Positions 36,004 through 45,905 of a stretch of DNA of 64,000 bases are shown piece after piece. Position 1 is the stretch's first letter; each line of letters starts with the position of its first letter. A program made the translations under genes and the position numbers. Origin of the DNA: Scedosporium boydii (Eukaryota; Ascomycota; Sordariomycetes; Microascales; Microascaceae). The DNA is taken from positions 1 through 64,000 of the forward strand of contig NJFT01000082.1 in assembly GCA_002221725.1 (NCBI GenBank), given 5' to 3'. A model generated the notes under the pieces. It was not told the origin of the DNA. It did no database searches and saw only the letters and a list, made by a program, of their open reading frames with translations.

Positions 36004-37737
36004 TGCGAGTCAATATAAGTAATATGTTTCTGCGCGTATACTGGAGGCGAGTGGTGCTGGCTTTGAGAAACTTCAAGTTAGCCCTGATGCCTGGGTAACA
36101 GAAGAGGGAGTGAGGAAATGCAGCCCGCCAGCCATTTTTAATGGAGCGAGCTGTTACTTCCTCGATTGTCGTTCACAAATCCGGAAAGATATTCATACAT
36201 AAGGACTAGCGTGTTGATACGGCTAGAAAAGAAAGGATAAGAGTCGCACGTGTCTCCGTAGAGGATAATAATAGTGTCAAACACAGGTCACACGCAGCTT
36301 CGTTGCTCAATACTCAAACTGCTTCGGAGGAGGCGGGGTTCGTGGTGTAAGTCAAGGCTGAGCTCTGGTGGCGGTGGTGGGGGATCGACTACATCCGAGC
36401 GACCCAGGTTCGCACATTTGACTTTTTGGCGCCCTAGCGCTTATCAAAGCCTGGCTGTCCCAAACTCGTCTCCTAAGGATTCGATTGGATTGACCAGTGC
36501 TTGACGTTCCCGTTGAGTCACGATTGCATTCATTGCTCCCCCCTTCTCTGGAGTTCATATATTCGATTGAGATTTAATTTCAAGCCGGAGTATCTTGAGA
36601 ACTGCAAATTTTAAAACAACTTCTTCCACCGAGTTAACTTAGGGACGCGAACCCCTTTGCGACTATTATGATGTGTGCCCTTTTCAATACCAGCTCTTCT
36701 CTTGAGGTACACACATGTCTGGTCCTGAATTGGTATCAAGGCACACCTTCCACTTCCACCAAAAGCCGAGGTCACGTGCGGGCGACTAATCTGGAAATTG
36801 TTGATGAGGTCCAAAGACAAATCAATTGGGGACTGACTGAAGTCGTCCTTGTCCCTTTCGGAGAAAGGTTGAAGCACAACACAAGCTCAAATATTAATAT
36901 TTTTTTTAAAAAAAATTAGGATATGCGACTTAAGAGTACATCGAGTTGTAACGCGCCATCATTATCTTATTAAAGGTGTTCTTCGAGGCAGCGGAAGATT
37001 CATTGTTCATTGTTGGGACAAGGACATAGTAGCAGTCAAACATCATCACATCATCGCTGAAGAAGGCAGGAGGATGTATTGAGCCGATGATTTTCCGAAT
37101 GGTGTGAAGCCGACACCTGGCGTTTCTCTAATTTTTGCCCCCTACTGCCAAGATCCATCTGAACACGTCCATCAACACGACCACTGAATTTATTCCTCTA
37201 ACATCTAGTCCTCCTTTCCCCCTTTCCTTTCCTTTCTTACCCATCGATTTACCTATTCTCCCTTCCTTTTGTTACCCCTTTTCCTTACTATTAATCCTCG
37301 CTCCTTTTTGTGTTCAAAGGCTGTGGTTCAGTATTACCTGCTAGCCTACTGCTTGGTGCGCAACCTGGAGCGACAGGAGTTGCAGAAGCTCTTCAGGTGA
37401 AGACAAGCTACCATCGAACCTGGTTTAAGAGATCAAGGCTTCTTGTTCGGGATGTGTTGATTTATGCATATATAAGGCTGATCACCTTCTCAACTTGTTC
37501 TTCCCCATCTGCACTCTGTCACTACTTGGGGCTGCCTGTCCGAGGAATTTGTGCAAGCTGATTCCTAGCTCCAGCCTCATATATACAGACTAGAGCAATA
37601 ATCTGTCCTGACTAGGAGTGGAATTGGCCACTATTCCAGATTGGACGCATTGTTACGGAGTCTTGCCGAGTCTAAATCCCCTTATACGAGCACACCCACG
37701 AACGATTGCGATTTGAAGTAGAGCAAGCGTTGTCAAA
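36004..37737. promoter_or_regulatory. Divergent intergenic region, 1.7 kb
   Basis: Lies between the start of the nucleoside hydrolase gene (-) and the next gene (+), so it should carry both promoters. The right half has a long CT-rich block (37195-37315), typical of fungal core promoters and leaders, but no sure TATA box. No further gene is recognised. Confidence 0.5.
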
Positions 37738-39018
37738 ATGAGCTCATCTTCTTACGTTACTACCATCGGCGGCTATGTCGCAGTCGCGGCAATCGGTCTT
37801 ACTATATATTATTCGACCCAAAAGAACAAGAAACGACCGGGCGCTCCGTCTAGCAAGGTCTCGAAGTCCCCCGAACCTCAGAAGGAAAAGAGGACCGCTA
37901 AGAAGCAGCGAGCCGAGCAACATGCCCAGGATGCCGCCTCTCAGAAGTCTGCCCCCAAAGCAAAGCCCGCCGCAGTTTCTGTACCTTCGCCTACCGTCGA
38001 GAACGATGATGCTGAGGACGAGATCAACAACAAGGAATTTGCTAGGCAGCTCTCTAGCGTGAAACAAGGAAAGCAATTTGTCGCCAAGGCTGGTAATGAC
38101 CAGAAGAAGCAAAAGTCGGTAAAGCAGTCGCGCGCCCAGGTCCACGCTTTCGATGACGAGAACCGCATCTCTCCTCCCTCCTCTACTGCTGGTATTGATG
38201 CCGACGATGACCAGTCGCCTGTCCCCTCGCCCCAGGTAGCTGCGGCTGATGCTGGCGCTGTTGATGATATGCTCGAGGCCCCCGCTCCCGGTCCTTCCAG
38301 CCTCCGCATTTTGCCCTCCGAGACTCAGCAGCCGAAGAAAGCTAAGAAGGAGAAGAAGCCTGCCGAGCCTGCCTTGACGAAGAAGCAGAGACAGAACCGA
38401 AAGAAGGCTGAGGCCGCCAAGGCCGCCAACGACGAGGCTGAACAAGAGCGGAAGAAGCTGATGGAGGCCCAGCGCCGCCTTGCCCGCGTGTCTGAGGGAC
38501 GCCCCGCCAAGGATGGTTCTCAGTTCGTTGCCTCGGTCAATGGCGGATCTGCCTGGAATGCTGGAAAGCCCAATGGCCAGCCTGCCGCCACCACTGCCGC
38601 CGCTCCCCTCTTGGATACCTTTGATGCCCCCGCCCCGCCCGCCCCGTCGGCCCCCACTACTCAGGACATCTCCGCCTCTGTTGCTTCGGTCAAGTCTGAT
38701 ACTTGGGTCTCTGTTCCATCCGAAGAAGAACAATTGGAGCTGCTCAAGTCGGAGACCGAGGCTGATGAGTGGAACACTGTGAAGTCTACCAAGTCCAAGA
38801 AGGGCAAGAAGACTTCCCAGGCCACCGTTAGTGATAAGGAAGACAAGGTCGCCACTAAGTCTTCCCACTCCAGCAAGACTGCGGAGCCCGTCCAGAAGGC
38901 CCAGGCCCCCCTCACAAATGGAAAACCTGCCATTGCCAATACCTACGGATCGTTCTCAGCCCTAAGCACTCAAGGCCCCGATGATGAGGAGGAGGAAGAG
39001 CAGGAATGGGATGTTTGA
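37738..39018 (+). CDS. Membrane-anchored, highly charged protein of unknown function
   Basis: Intronless, 426 aa. Residues about 8-26 form one hydrophobic helix (VTTIGGYVAVAAIGLTIYY) at the very N-terminus. It is followed by a Lys/Arg-rich stretch, so the protein is predicted to be a signal-anchored protein with its bulk in the cytosol. The remainder is Ala/Lys/Glu/Ser-rich and probably disordered, with a long charged helix at about residues 200-245 (lysine-rich, then AKAANDEAEQERKKLMEAQ). Two conserved-looking patches follow: SDTWVSVPSEEEQLELLKSE and the C-terminal NTYGSFSALS before an acidic tail. The layout (short N-terminal anchor, lysine-rich linker) recalls ER ribosome- or vesicle-associated proteins in a general way, but I do not recognise a named family. 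The ATG at 37738 is preceded by a leader with stops. A 374-codon antisense frame here is a shadow caused by codon bias. Confidence 0.82.
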   Translation: MSSSSYVTTIGGYVAVAAIGLTIYYSTQKNKKRPGAPSSKVSKSPEPQKEKRTAKKQRAEQHAQDAASQKSAPKAKPAAVSVPSPTVENDDAEDEINNKEFARQLSSVKQGKQFVAKAGNDQKKQKSVKQSRAQVHAFDDENRISPPSSTAGIDADDDQSPVPSPQVAAADAGAVDDMLEAPAPGPSSLRILPSETQQPKKAKKEKKPAEPALTKKQRQNRKKAEAAKAANDEAEQERKKLMEAQRRLARVSEGRPAKDGSQFVASVNGGSAWNAGKPNGQPAATTAAAPLLDTFDAPAPPAPSAPTTQDISASVASVKSDTWVSVPSEEEQLELLKSETEADEWNTVKSTKSKKGKKTSQATVSDKEDKVATKSSHSSKTAEPVQKAQAPLTNGKPAIANTYGSFSALSTQGPDDEEEEEQEWDV

Positions 39019-40102
39019 AGTCTCCGCCACCAGGCATACTAGCCTTATAAAGGCTTGGTATCTGCGGTGATCACCTCCAATCCCGCATATGCATTTCACC
39101 CCCTTCTTCATTCTTTGTTTTTTATCCAACCCATTTCTATGGCTCTGTACGATACATAAAGGGAAATGACCCATACCAGAGAATCGTCGTAGCACCGTCG
39201 GCTGCTGTTGAGTGGATTCTTTTTTCTTTCTGTTTCGGATCGGACAAGCCGAACTGCTTGTATTGGGTGTCAGTGGGAGGAAGCGATGCGTTTTAGTCTC
39301 AGGAGCTGCGGCTCGGGATGCACTAACAAGGCTCCTCCTACTTGAACTATTCACGGCGTTTGGGAGGCAAGGAAACAGGGTGGTTCATAAGATTGTACGG
39401 AGCAGCCCAGTCATAAAAGAGAGAAAAACAGGAAACCACATCGACCAAAAAATGGGGCAAAACCGAAAACAAACGGAGACTTCAAAAAGCAAAATCTGGG
39501 GCGGGACTTTTTTTCTTCTGTTGCCTTGCCCCGCAGACAGTATAGATATTATATTACGACCTTTTTGCGAGAGGGGACGCAGTTTGGACGCGCAGCTTGG
39601 TGCCCACAGTCTCCCCTTTGTATTTTATTTTGTCTATGTACCTACTTGCGCTTGATGCTTAGGTAGTATCAGTCGATTCATTGCGTCTAGATCTTCTGCA
39701 ACTCTACCCTTACATGTTGGCCCTACTGTGAGGACTATTGAGTGTGCTTCATTCCCACTGTGGATGGATATCTCTGAGATGTGCGCATTCCTCGTTAGAG
39801 CTCGACCATTCCGAGTGCAGGTATGATGATGACCCCTCAGCTGGGGGTCTATGCTATTCGGTGGCCAGTGGGGACGATTGGCACTTGTGATGATGCCATG
39901 ATCGAGAGGGAAGAGGGGGTTTGGATACGGGTTGGTAACCGGAGGAGCGAGGCTCGACTCACTGGCCTGTATATTCCGTAAGTGATGATCGCAGAAACCT
40001 CGTGTCCGCTGTTTGTAGGATTGGAATGTGCTGTAAGTTGTGTAAAAGAAGGCCCGTAATGGCTCCATGTAACTTCTTCGCAGGGCGAGGGCGGAAAATG
40101 AA
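39019..40102. other. Spacer between convergent genes
   Basis: About 1.1 kb containing the 3' untranslated regions of the flanking convergent genes. A 168-codon minus-strand open stretch overlapping its right part (39634-40140) has no protein-like pattern and is taken as chance. Confidence 0.55.
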
Positions 40103-40714
40103 TTAGAGATGAAGCCCATTCTGTTCCGCTTCATCAGCATCGTCTTCGCCTTCGAGGATTCTCATCCGCTCCTCGAGTTGGCTCGCGAGCTCCGCATCAC
40201 TCAGCCCAGTTCTTGTCGCGGACCCATTCTGCCGGGTATCTATGCCACCATCTCCTAGCCTAATCGTGCCGACCTGGAAAGTACCGTCGCTCCAAGCCGG
40301 GTGAGATCTCTCTCCATCGACGGCCGCGCCTTCTGGCCTCCCGGAAGCGTCACCACTCGCGGGGCCACTCTCACCAGGAGTATCGGCATTGGTACCGTTA
40401 ATAAGGATGTCTCGCTCAAAAACTCCGGCTTCAAAGTCTTCCCACTTCCCGCCCCTCTCCTCCACCTCGAATTTCAATATTGATATCCGGCCCGCCATGC
40501 GCTCCAGCACGACTTCGTTTTCACGTATTGCCTCCACGCACACCTCGTCGGGTGGGTTGGCCTCGGCGAAGGGTTTCAGCTCGGCGTTGGAGTAGATCAA
40601 GTGCGATACCGAGTTGCGGATCTCGAGGACCTTGAGACGGAGGCTCACGAGTGGAAGCTCCTTCAGGGCCTCTGCGAAGCGCTCGAGGGAAATTGGCTCG
40701 GCTTCGGATGACAT
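40103..40714 (-). CDS. Small conserved fungal protein with helical N-terminal domain
   Basis: Intronless, 203 aa. Residues 1-100 look like a compact all-helical or coiled-coil domain, with repeated Leu/Glu patterns (SLERFAEALKELPL, LRLKVLEIRNSVSHLIYSN, CVEAIRENEVVLERM) and a closing VEERGGKWEDF. The middle (about 100-165) is Gly/Asp/Ser-rich and probably flexible. The C-terminus has a short helix (SDAELASQLEERMRILEGED) and an acidic end. No signal peptide, membrane helix or catalytic motif. The pattern is one I associate with a widely conserved fungal protein of unknown function, possibly a subunit of a small complex, but I cannot name it. It is transcribed divergently from the rhomboid gene. 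Confidence 0.78.
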   Translation of the reverse strand: MSSEAEPISLERFAEALKELPLVSLRLKVLEIRNSVSHLIYSNAELKPFAEANPPDEVCVEAIRENEVVLERMAGRISILKFEVEERGGKWEDFEAGVFERDILINGTNADTPGESGPASGDASGRPEGAAVDGERSHPAWSDGTFQVGTIRLGDGGIDTRQNGSATRTGLSDAELASQLEERMRILEGEDDADEAEQNGLHL

Positions 40715-41329
40715 GGTTCGTCTCTTCTTCGAAAAAGCTTTTGTTTGGGGTGGCGAGGCGAGAAAGGTAAGGTCTGGAGGGGCGAGGGCAAGAGTTGGGT
40801 TGGTTCCCGCTGCAGTTGTCGTCGCTAGGTGGCTTTTTGCCTATTGTTTGTGGTTTGGACTCTCGGAGATACTCTATGACTTCGCGTATCGGAGCGCCGT
40901 CGGTTCAGCGCTGGGGAAGTTTGGGAAGATGTGGGTGTTGGAAGCTCCTTCTCGCACTGATGATGTAGTGTTTGCTGGTTCTCAGTTGCTGTTGCCTCTT
41001 GGAGCAGGTGGGGTTCTGGCTAAATAAATACACCCCACCGTGCATTTATTTGCCACTCAAATTGCAGTCCCGCGTCCTAGAACATCTCGTGATCTGGGAC
41101 GCGACTAAAAATTGATTAATCTTCAAAGCCGAAGAGCACTGTTTCGGCCCCGGTTCTAGTTCTGGAATGCTTCGTAGGACGCGCTCCTAATTCCTCACCC
41201 CGGTGCGAACCAATTACGCAATTCCTAGGTCATTCCGACTGGGCTGTCCTTCGCTGAGGACATTGTAGTCCTCTGGAGTGCCTCGACCATCACATACGCT
41301 CCGGCATCTCTCTCTCAGAATCCACCAAT
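40715..41329. promoter_or_regulatory. Shared divergent promoter region, 615 bp
   Basis: Compact spacer between the 203-aa gene (-) and the rhomboid gene (+), so both promoters must lie here. No protein-coding potential was noted beyond chance frames. No firm binding site could be assigned. Confidence 0.5.
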
Positions 41330-43153
41330 GTGTTAGGGATCATGAGTCTCCTCGGCTTCTCTAGTCCGAAGCTCTGCCTCCGGATCGCATTGTCGACACG
41401 CGTCATACCGAGGCAGGCAATATGTAGGGCATCCAACGTTCGCTACTTTTCCATTGCATCCCCTCTCTTAGCCAGCTCATCCCCGAAGCCGCCGAAACGA
41501 CCTGGGTTCCTCGAACGAGTAAAATGGTACAAAGAGGACGCCGCTTCTCCTTCGGGAACCCGCCGCCCCGCGGTGACTGAAATCCTCACCATGTACGAGG
41601 AGCTGCCTCCTACATACCGTGACCGTGACGGTTTGCCATTCGCGAAAAAAGATCTCACGCCTGCCGAAGTCGCGCGAATCTTCGGCACGAAACTGAAGCC
41701 TGAATTCGCAAATACCCTGCTCCGAATTCTACACGGTCGACGTGTGGCTGGTACTCTCGACGATCCGGCATTCAAGGCGAACACGGCACGTTTTACGAAG
41801 AAGCAACAGGAGACAGCATTGGAGTATTTGAGACAGAAGATTCCCGTCGACGAAACAATGAACTCTGGTTTGAGAGCGCAGGACGAGCTTGAGCAGCTGG
41901 AAAAGGAAATGGCCGGATTGAAGGAGCCAACCGAAGAGGCTGCTAGCAACAAGGAAGCGCCGGCCAGTGTCGCTGGAGAACCCGAGGCAACTAGCGCTTC
42001 CCTGAAGGACGACGAGCTTCATATTGACTATAAACCGGACCCTGTTTACGGCCACAGCGCCATAGATCTTATACGGGCCAAGAACCAGGCTCGCATCAAG
42101 GCAGAGGAGAAGCGCATGGAAGAAGAGAAGAAGGTCAAGGGGGAACCAGTTGCGGGCACGCTTGAGGCCTATGTCGAGCGCGGCGCTGTCAGCCCCCGAA
42201 TGCAAAAATGGATGGAGGAAGGCACATCCGGCATCGAAGAGGCCCCCGAACTCTCCACCTGGGACCGTCTAGCACCTTCCATCACCTTCGCCATCCTTTT
42301 TGTGGGCTCATGTATAGGTTTCGCCATGATCTATAATCCACCAGAGCCAAAGGATCGAGTCTTCCCCGAATTTTCGGCAGGTGCCGTGACAGTTGCCACG
42401 CTTATCGGTCTCAACTTGGCTGTGTGGAGCTTGTGGAAGATTCCGCCCCTTTGGCGATTCCTCAACAATTACTTCATGCTCGTCGTCGCCATGCCTCGGC
42501 CCGTCACCCTCGTCACAAGTATGTTCTCTCATCAGAAGCTTAGCCATCTGGGTCTCAACATGGCCATGCTCTACTACATTGGAAATCGCCTGCACGATGA
42601 GATTGGTCGGGCCAACTTCCTGGCGCTATACCTCTCTTCAGGCGTCATCGGTTACGTAGCCAGTCTCTGCGTTCACGGCGCGAGCGTGGCCAGTCTCGGT
42701 GCGTCGGGTGCCGTTCTAGGCATTACGGCCGCCTACTTCTGGCTCCATCTCTGGGACAAGTTCAGGATCATGGGCTTCCCGGCCGAACCAAGCGAGGGTG
42801 TGGACGGCGTCGCTTTCCTCATTTCCGTTTTGCTCTGGAACCTCATTGCTGCCTTTGCGCCATCGAAGGCGGCTCAAGCTGATCTGGCGTCACACATGGG
42901 AGGACTCCTCTCTGGCATTGGGTTGGTCCACGTTCTCCAGAATGTAGCCAAGACCATTTCCGGGGACGACGCTGAGGACAAGGATGAGGGTTCTAATGGT
43001 GTCCAAGGAAAGGATGCAGGCACGTATGCCGTGCCTAGCGTTAGTCCGGACGCAGGTGGCGACGTGCCGAGCCTGTCGCAGCAACCTGCGCCCGGCCAAG
43101 AACGGAGATCGAAGTCCTTTGATCTGTGGGGCACGAAGCACGGGGGATCATAA
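41330..43153 (+). CDS. Mitochondrial rhomboid-family intramembrane serine protease
   Basis: Intronless, 607 aa. The N-terminus is Arg/Ser-rich and amphipathic (residues 1-50, RVIPRQAICRASNVRYFS), a likely mitochondrial presequence. Residues about 55-300 form a soluble, charged region with a short coiled coil near 250-275. The rhomboid core follows a first membrane helix near 305-330. Family hallmarks are intact: HLGLN (His406 and Asn410) in the second core helix, GASGAVLG with nucleophile Ser459, and SHMGGLLSG with His522 as the partner of the Ser-His dyad. A polar tail of about 60 residues ends the protein. By analogy with yeast Pcp1/Rbd1 it may process inner-membrane proteins, but the long N-terminal domain differs from Pcp1. 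A second rhomboid type cannot be excluded. The start at 41330 was kept; an in-frame ATG five codons on is nearly equivalent. Confidence 0.9.
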   Translation: MLGIMSLLGFSSPKLCLRIALSTRVIPRQAICRASNVRYFSIASPLLASSSPKPPKRPGFLERVKWYKEDAASPSGTRRPAVTEILTMYEELPPTYRDRDGLPFAKKDLTPAEVARIFGTKLKPEFANTLLRILHGRRVAGTLDDPAFKANTARFTKKQQETALEYLRQKIPVDETMNSGLRAQDELEQLEKEMAGLKEPTEEAASNKEAPASVAGEPEATSASLKDDELHIDYKPDPVYGHSAIDLIRAKNQARIKAEEKRMEEEKKVKGEPVAGTLEAYVERGAVSPRMQKWMEEGTSGIEEAPELSTWDRLAPSITFAILFVGSCIGFAMIYNPPEPKDRVFPEFSAGAVTVATLIGLNLAVWSLWKIPPLWRFLNNYFMLVVAMPRPVTLVTSMFSHQKLSHLGLNMAMLYYIGNRLHDEIGRANFLALYLSSGVIGYVASLCVHGASVASLGASGAVLGITAAYFWLHLWDKFRIMGFPAEPSEGVDGVAFLISVLLWNLIAAFAPSKAAQADLASHMGGLLSGIGLVHVLQNVAKTISGDDAEDKDEGSNGVQGKDAGTYAVPSVSPDAGGDVPSLSQQPAPGQERRSKSFDLWGTKHGGS

Positions 43154-43804
43154 GCGAACGCGCATGCAGCGTCGCCTCCCCGCTGGCGACAGAGTCCTGA
43201 CGCGTCGTGGGTTTTTGTCGGTTTGACTTGCAGAGCGAAGCTCTCTCGCATCTCCTCCCCCAACAGACATACCTCGGGCAAGAAGGATCTTTTGTGATAC
43301 CCTCCTTTATATATATTTTTCTCATCTTCATTGTCCCATGTTTATGTATAATGCTATCTTATAGAGGTAAATAGGATCGACGTTCCAGTTAATCGCTTGG
43401 GTAGGACGGAGGAAAGAACTGCTGCGAGAGGGTAACAATAGCAACGGACGGAATGTCTGGGTAGTTTCAATGGCGAAAGGCGCGAATACCCACATTGACT
43501 GTGGGGGAAGACAACGTCAAGGAATGAGGAGAAAGCGGGAACGGCAAGAAAGGGAAAGAAATAAAAAGCAAGGAAGTAAAAACGAAAGCACAATAGACAC
43601 GGAGAACCCTCTCAACTACTCAATATTCTATCACATTTTTTTAACTTTCTCTCTCCTCTTATTCATACTCTCTCCCCTTACTTCCCGCCATTCTCGCTTG
43701 GCCTACTTGCTCAACCGGAACATGGAGGAGCGGAGACCGTTTTCTCCCCTCGCCCTCATTCCTCTGCCCTTGTTAGACCCTCCGCCCCTCTTTGATTGAC
43801 CTCG
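43154..43804. other. 3' spacer after the rhomboid gene
   Basis: About 650 bp between convergent transcription units. CT-rich at 43620-43690. No gene recognised. Confidence 0.5.
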
Positions 43805-44264
43805 TTAGTTCCCGAAGCGGTCCCGTGCAGCCTTCACCAGGTCCGCTCCGATCTTAGTTTGCCTAGTCTGAAAACAGTAAATGGATGGTGTGCGACACCA
43901 AACAAGCCCGGAGGAAAGCCCATTAACACCCTGCTATGAGATCTTGGTCTCGACATAAGATGAGGGGAGACTACATGACACATCATGCCTAGCTTTGATC
44001 TTGATCTCTTCTCGCCTATTTCTGGGCTGGCGCAATCACACAACTCAAAGCGAGGACATGCATACCTGTGTACACCAAGGAGGATGTGATTGATGTCGTG
44101 GGCCACCTTGTCCGGCGAACTTGACGCACCAATTCCTCGGAATGGGATTGGGTAGAAAGCAAACGCACACCTGTCTGTCCCCACGTTGTTTCTTCTCTTC
44201 CCTCGGACGTAGCAGGAACAAATAGAGCGAAAGGGCGAAGTATGCTGCGCCTGGTTCTAACCAT
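43805..44264 (-). CDS. Tentative small two- or three-exon gene
   Basis: Low-confidence call. The 3' exon 43862-43805 encodes QTKIGADLVKAARDRFGN followed by TAA. The exon before it ends at 44066 with SPDKVAHDINHILLGVHR. They join in frame over a 203-nt intron (donor GTATGC, acceptor ACTAG). The 5' end is unclear. An ATG at 44264 opens a basic stretch (MVRTRRSILRPFALF) that could be a mitochondrial targeting sequence, but linking it to the second exon in the right phase needs an implausibly short 35-nt intron. Predicted product is about 70-75 aa. I do not recognise the family. Placement convergent to the rhomboid gene is compatible with a real gene. Confidence 0.3.
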
Positions 44265-45905
44265 TTTCTTTTTTCGTTCGATCCCAGGGTTAATATTCGA
44301 TCCTTGTTGAGCTTAGTCCTAAAGGTCTCGGCACGGATGCGCATGCAGGCGAACCAACATGCAGCAGGCCAGACGATGACCAGGGCCCCTCCCTCGGCTC
44401 TCACCAGACGATGAGGGTTGGAAGATCGAAAGGAGGACCGCCCCCATGTCTTTTCGCATTGAAATCCAGTCCGGAATCTAATCGATGGTATGACGGCATG
44501 TTGAGATGGCGAGCTCCATCCTCTCTCACCGGCTTCGTGAGATTACCGGCCCGCCCATTCGCGGGTACAAAGACAAGAGACGTTGGTATCCGACACCCTC
44601 GGGCCGCAACTTTTCCCAAATCAGTCATATTGCAGTCCGCAGACCCGAGCTGCCATCCCATCCACGACATATGCGTACATTGGGACAACTCGATGGACGG
44701 GAGGGTGGGGCAGTGACTGAATGACCCTTCGCTGTGGGCGCGCTGCCTTCTTCCAGACAAGAGTCTGCTCAGCTCCCCAACGCAGAGGTTGTTTTCAGCC
44801 AACAAAGACCCCGGACGCCCCAAGGAAAGAAATTATCATATATCACATCTATCATATCTATTGCAGGGCTCGTTTTGGGTCGCCCACGGGTTTTAAAATG
44901 CCCTCCCCCCGGTCTTACTCTAATGCCCCGGGGGACACGGAAGAGTCGATAGCTGCCGTCTGCCTGCGTCTACAGTTTCGAGGCTAGGGAGACTGCAGTG
45001 GCACGCGTACCCACCCTTGCAGGTATGAGGATGGAAAGGGAAGGAGACTTCTGGACCATAAACAGACCCAGGTCCGCAACATGCCAGCTTGTTTTCACAT
45101 ATACCCACCCTACTGGATACGTCGACCAGACGAGCAGTGGGGTTTTCCTCGTGGGATGGCCAGCCCACCGCTCGGAAGCAGACGATCCGCCAGACGTAGC
45201 ATCTTAACTCATAGAACATATCGTATTGCTACATGCCTCACTACTCCAAAAGACTGTTTCCTTCGTTTCTATCTTGTAATCTGGTCCGCTTGGGTCGAGT
45301 TCCTGCAGGTCTGTTGCTGGACGATCCCGGACTAGGAAAGGATGTGCGCAGTCTTCTGCCTAGATTAGCCCATCGTCTGTTGGGAGGCCGGCGATAGTTG
45401 GCTTTGGTGTCTCACGTAACGATGTTGTCACTATTGGGTAGGTATAGAAGGTCTTCAATATTACAGCTAGCTTGACTGAGGGATGCCAGATGCCTACTTA
45501 CAGCCCTGCCTGACTCGAGTGACCGAACCCGCACAGTATCTTGCGCTCTGCGAAGTAGTTGGGCGAAGGTAGGTTGTTCAATTTAAACTGACTTCACTCC
45601 TCTCGGTGGTATGCCCAACGCCCAAACTACACCGTCGTGTGAGGCTCGCAAACAACTCAAGCCCCAACCCTAGAGAACCCTAACGTTAGTGAATTGCAAA
45701 GGAGATATATGGATGCCACTGAGTAAATAGAATGGGTAGAATGAGATAAAGTTCCAGCTGATTCTGACGTATTCCAATGTTAGATCACACCATGTACGAA
45801 TGCCATACACAAGAACACCCCTTGTACCCTCCATGCGCGCCATGCTATAAGTAGCCTTACCGCCCAAAATGTGATACCTTTCGATTCCTCATATTATATC
45901 ACATT
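44265..45905. other. Intergenic stretch
   Basis: About 1.6 kb with no recognisable gene. Several short open stretches on both strands, none family-like. The right end must contain the 3' untranslated region of the transporter gene. Confidence 0.5.

Noticed and set aside
37744..38868. 374-codon open frame antisense to the anchored charged protein
   Set aside because: It is a mirror of a coding strand with biased codons; the Leu/Gly/Arg-rich translation is typical of an antisense shadow, and the sense protein has a clear N-terminal helix and conserved patches.
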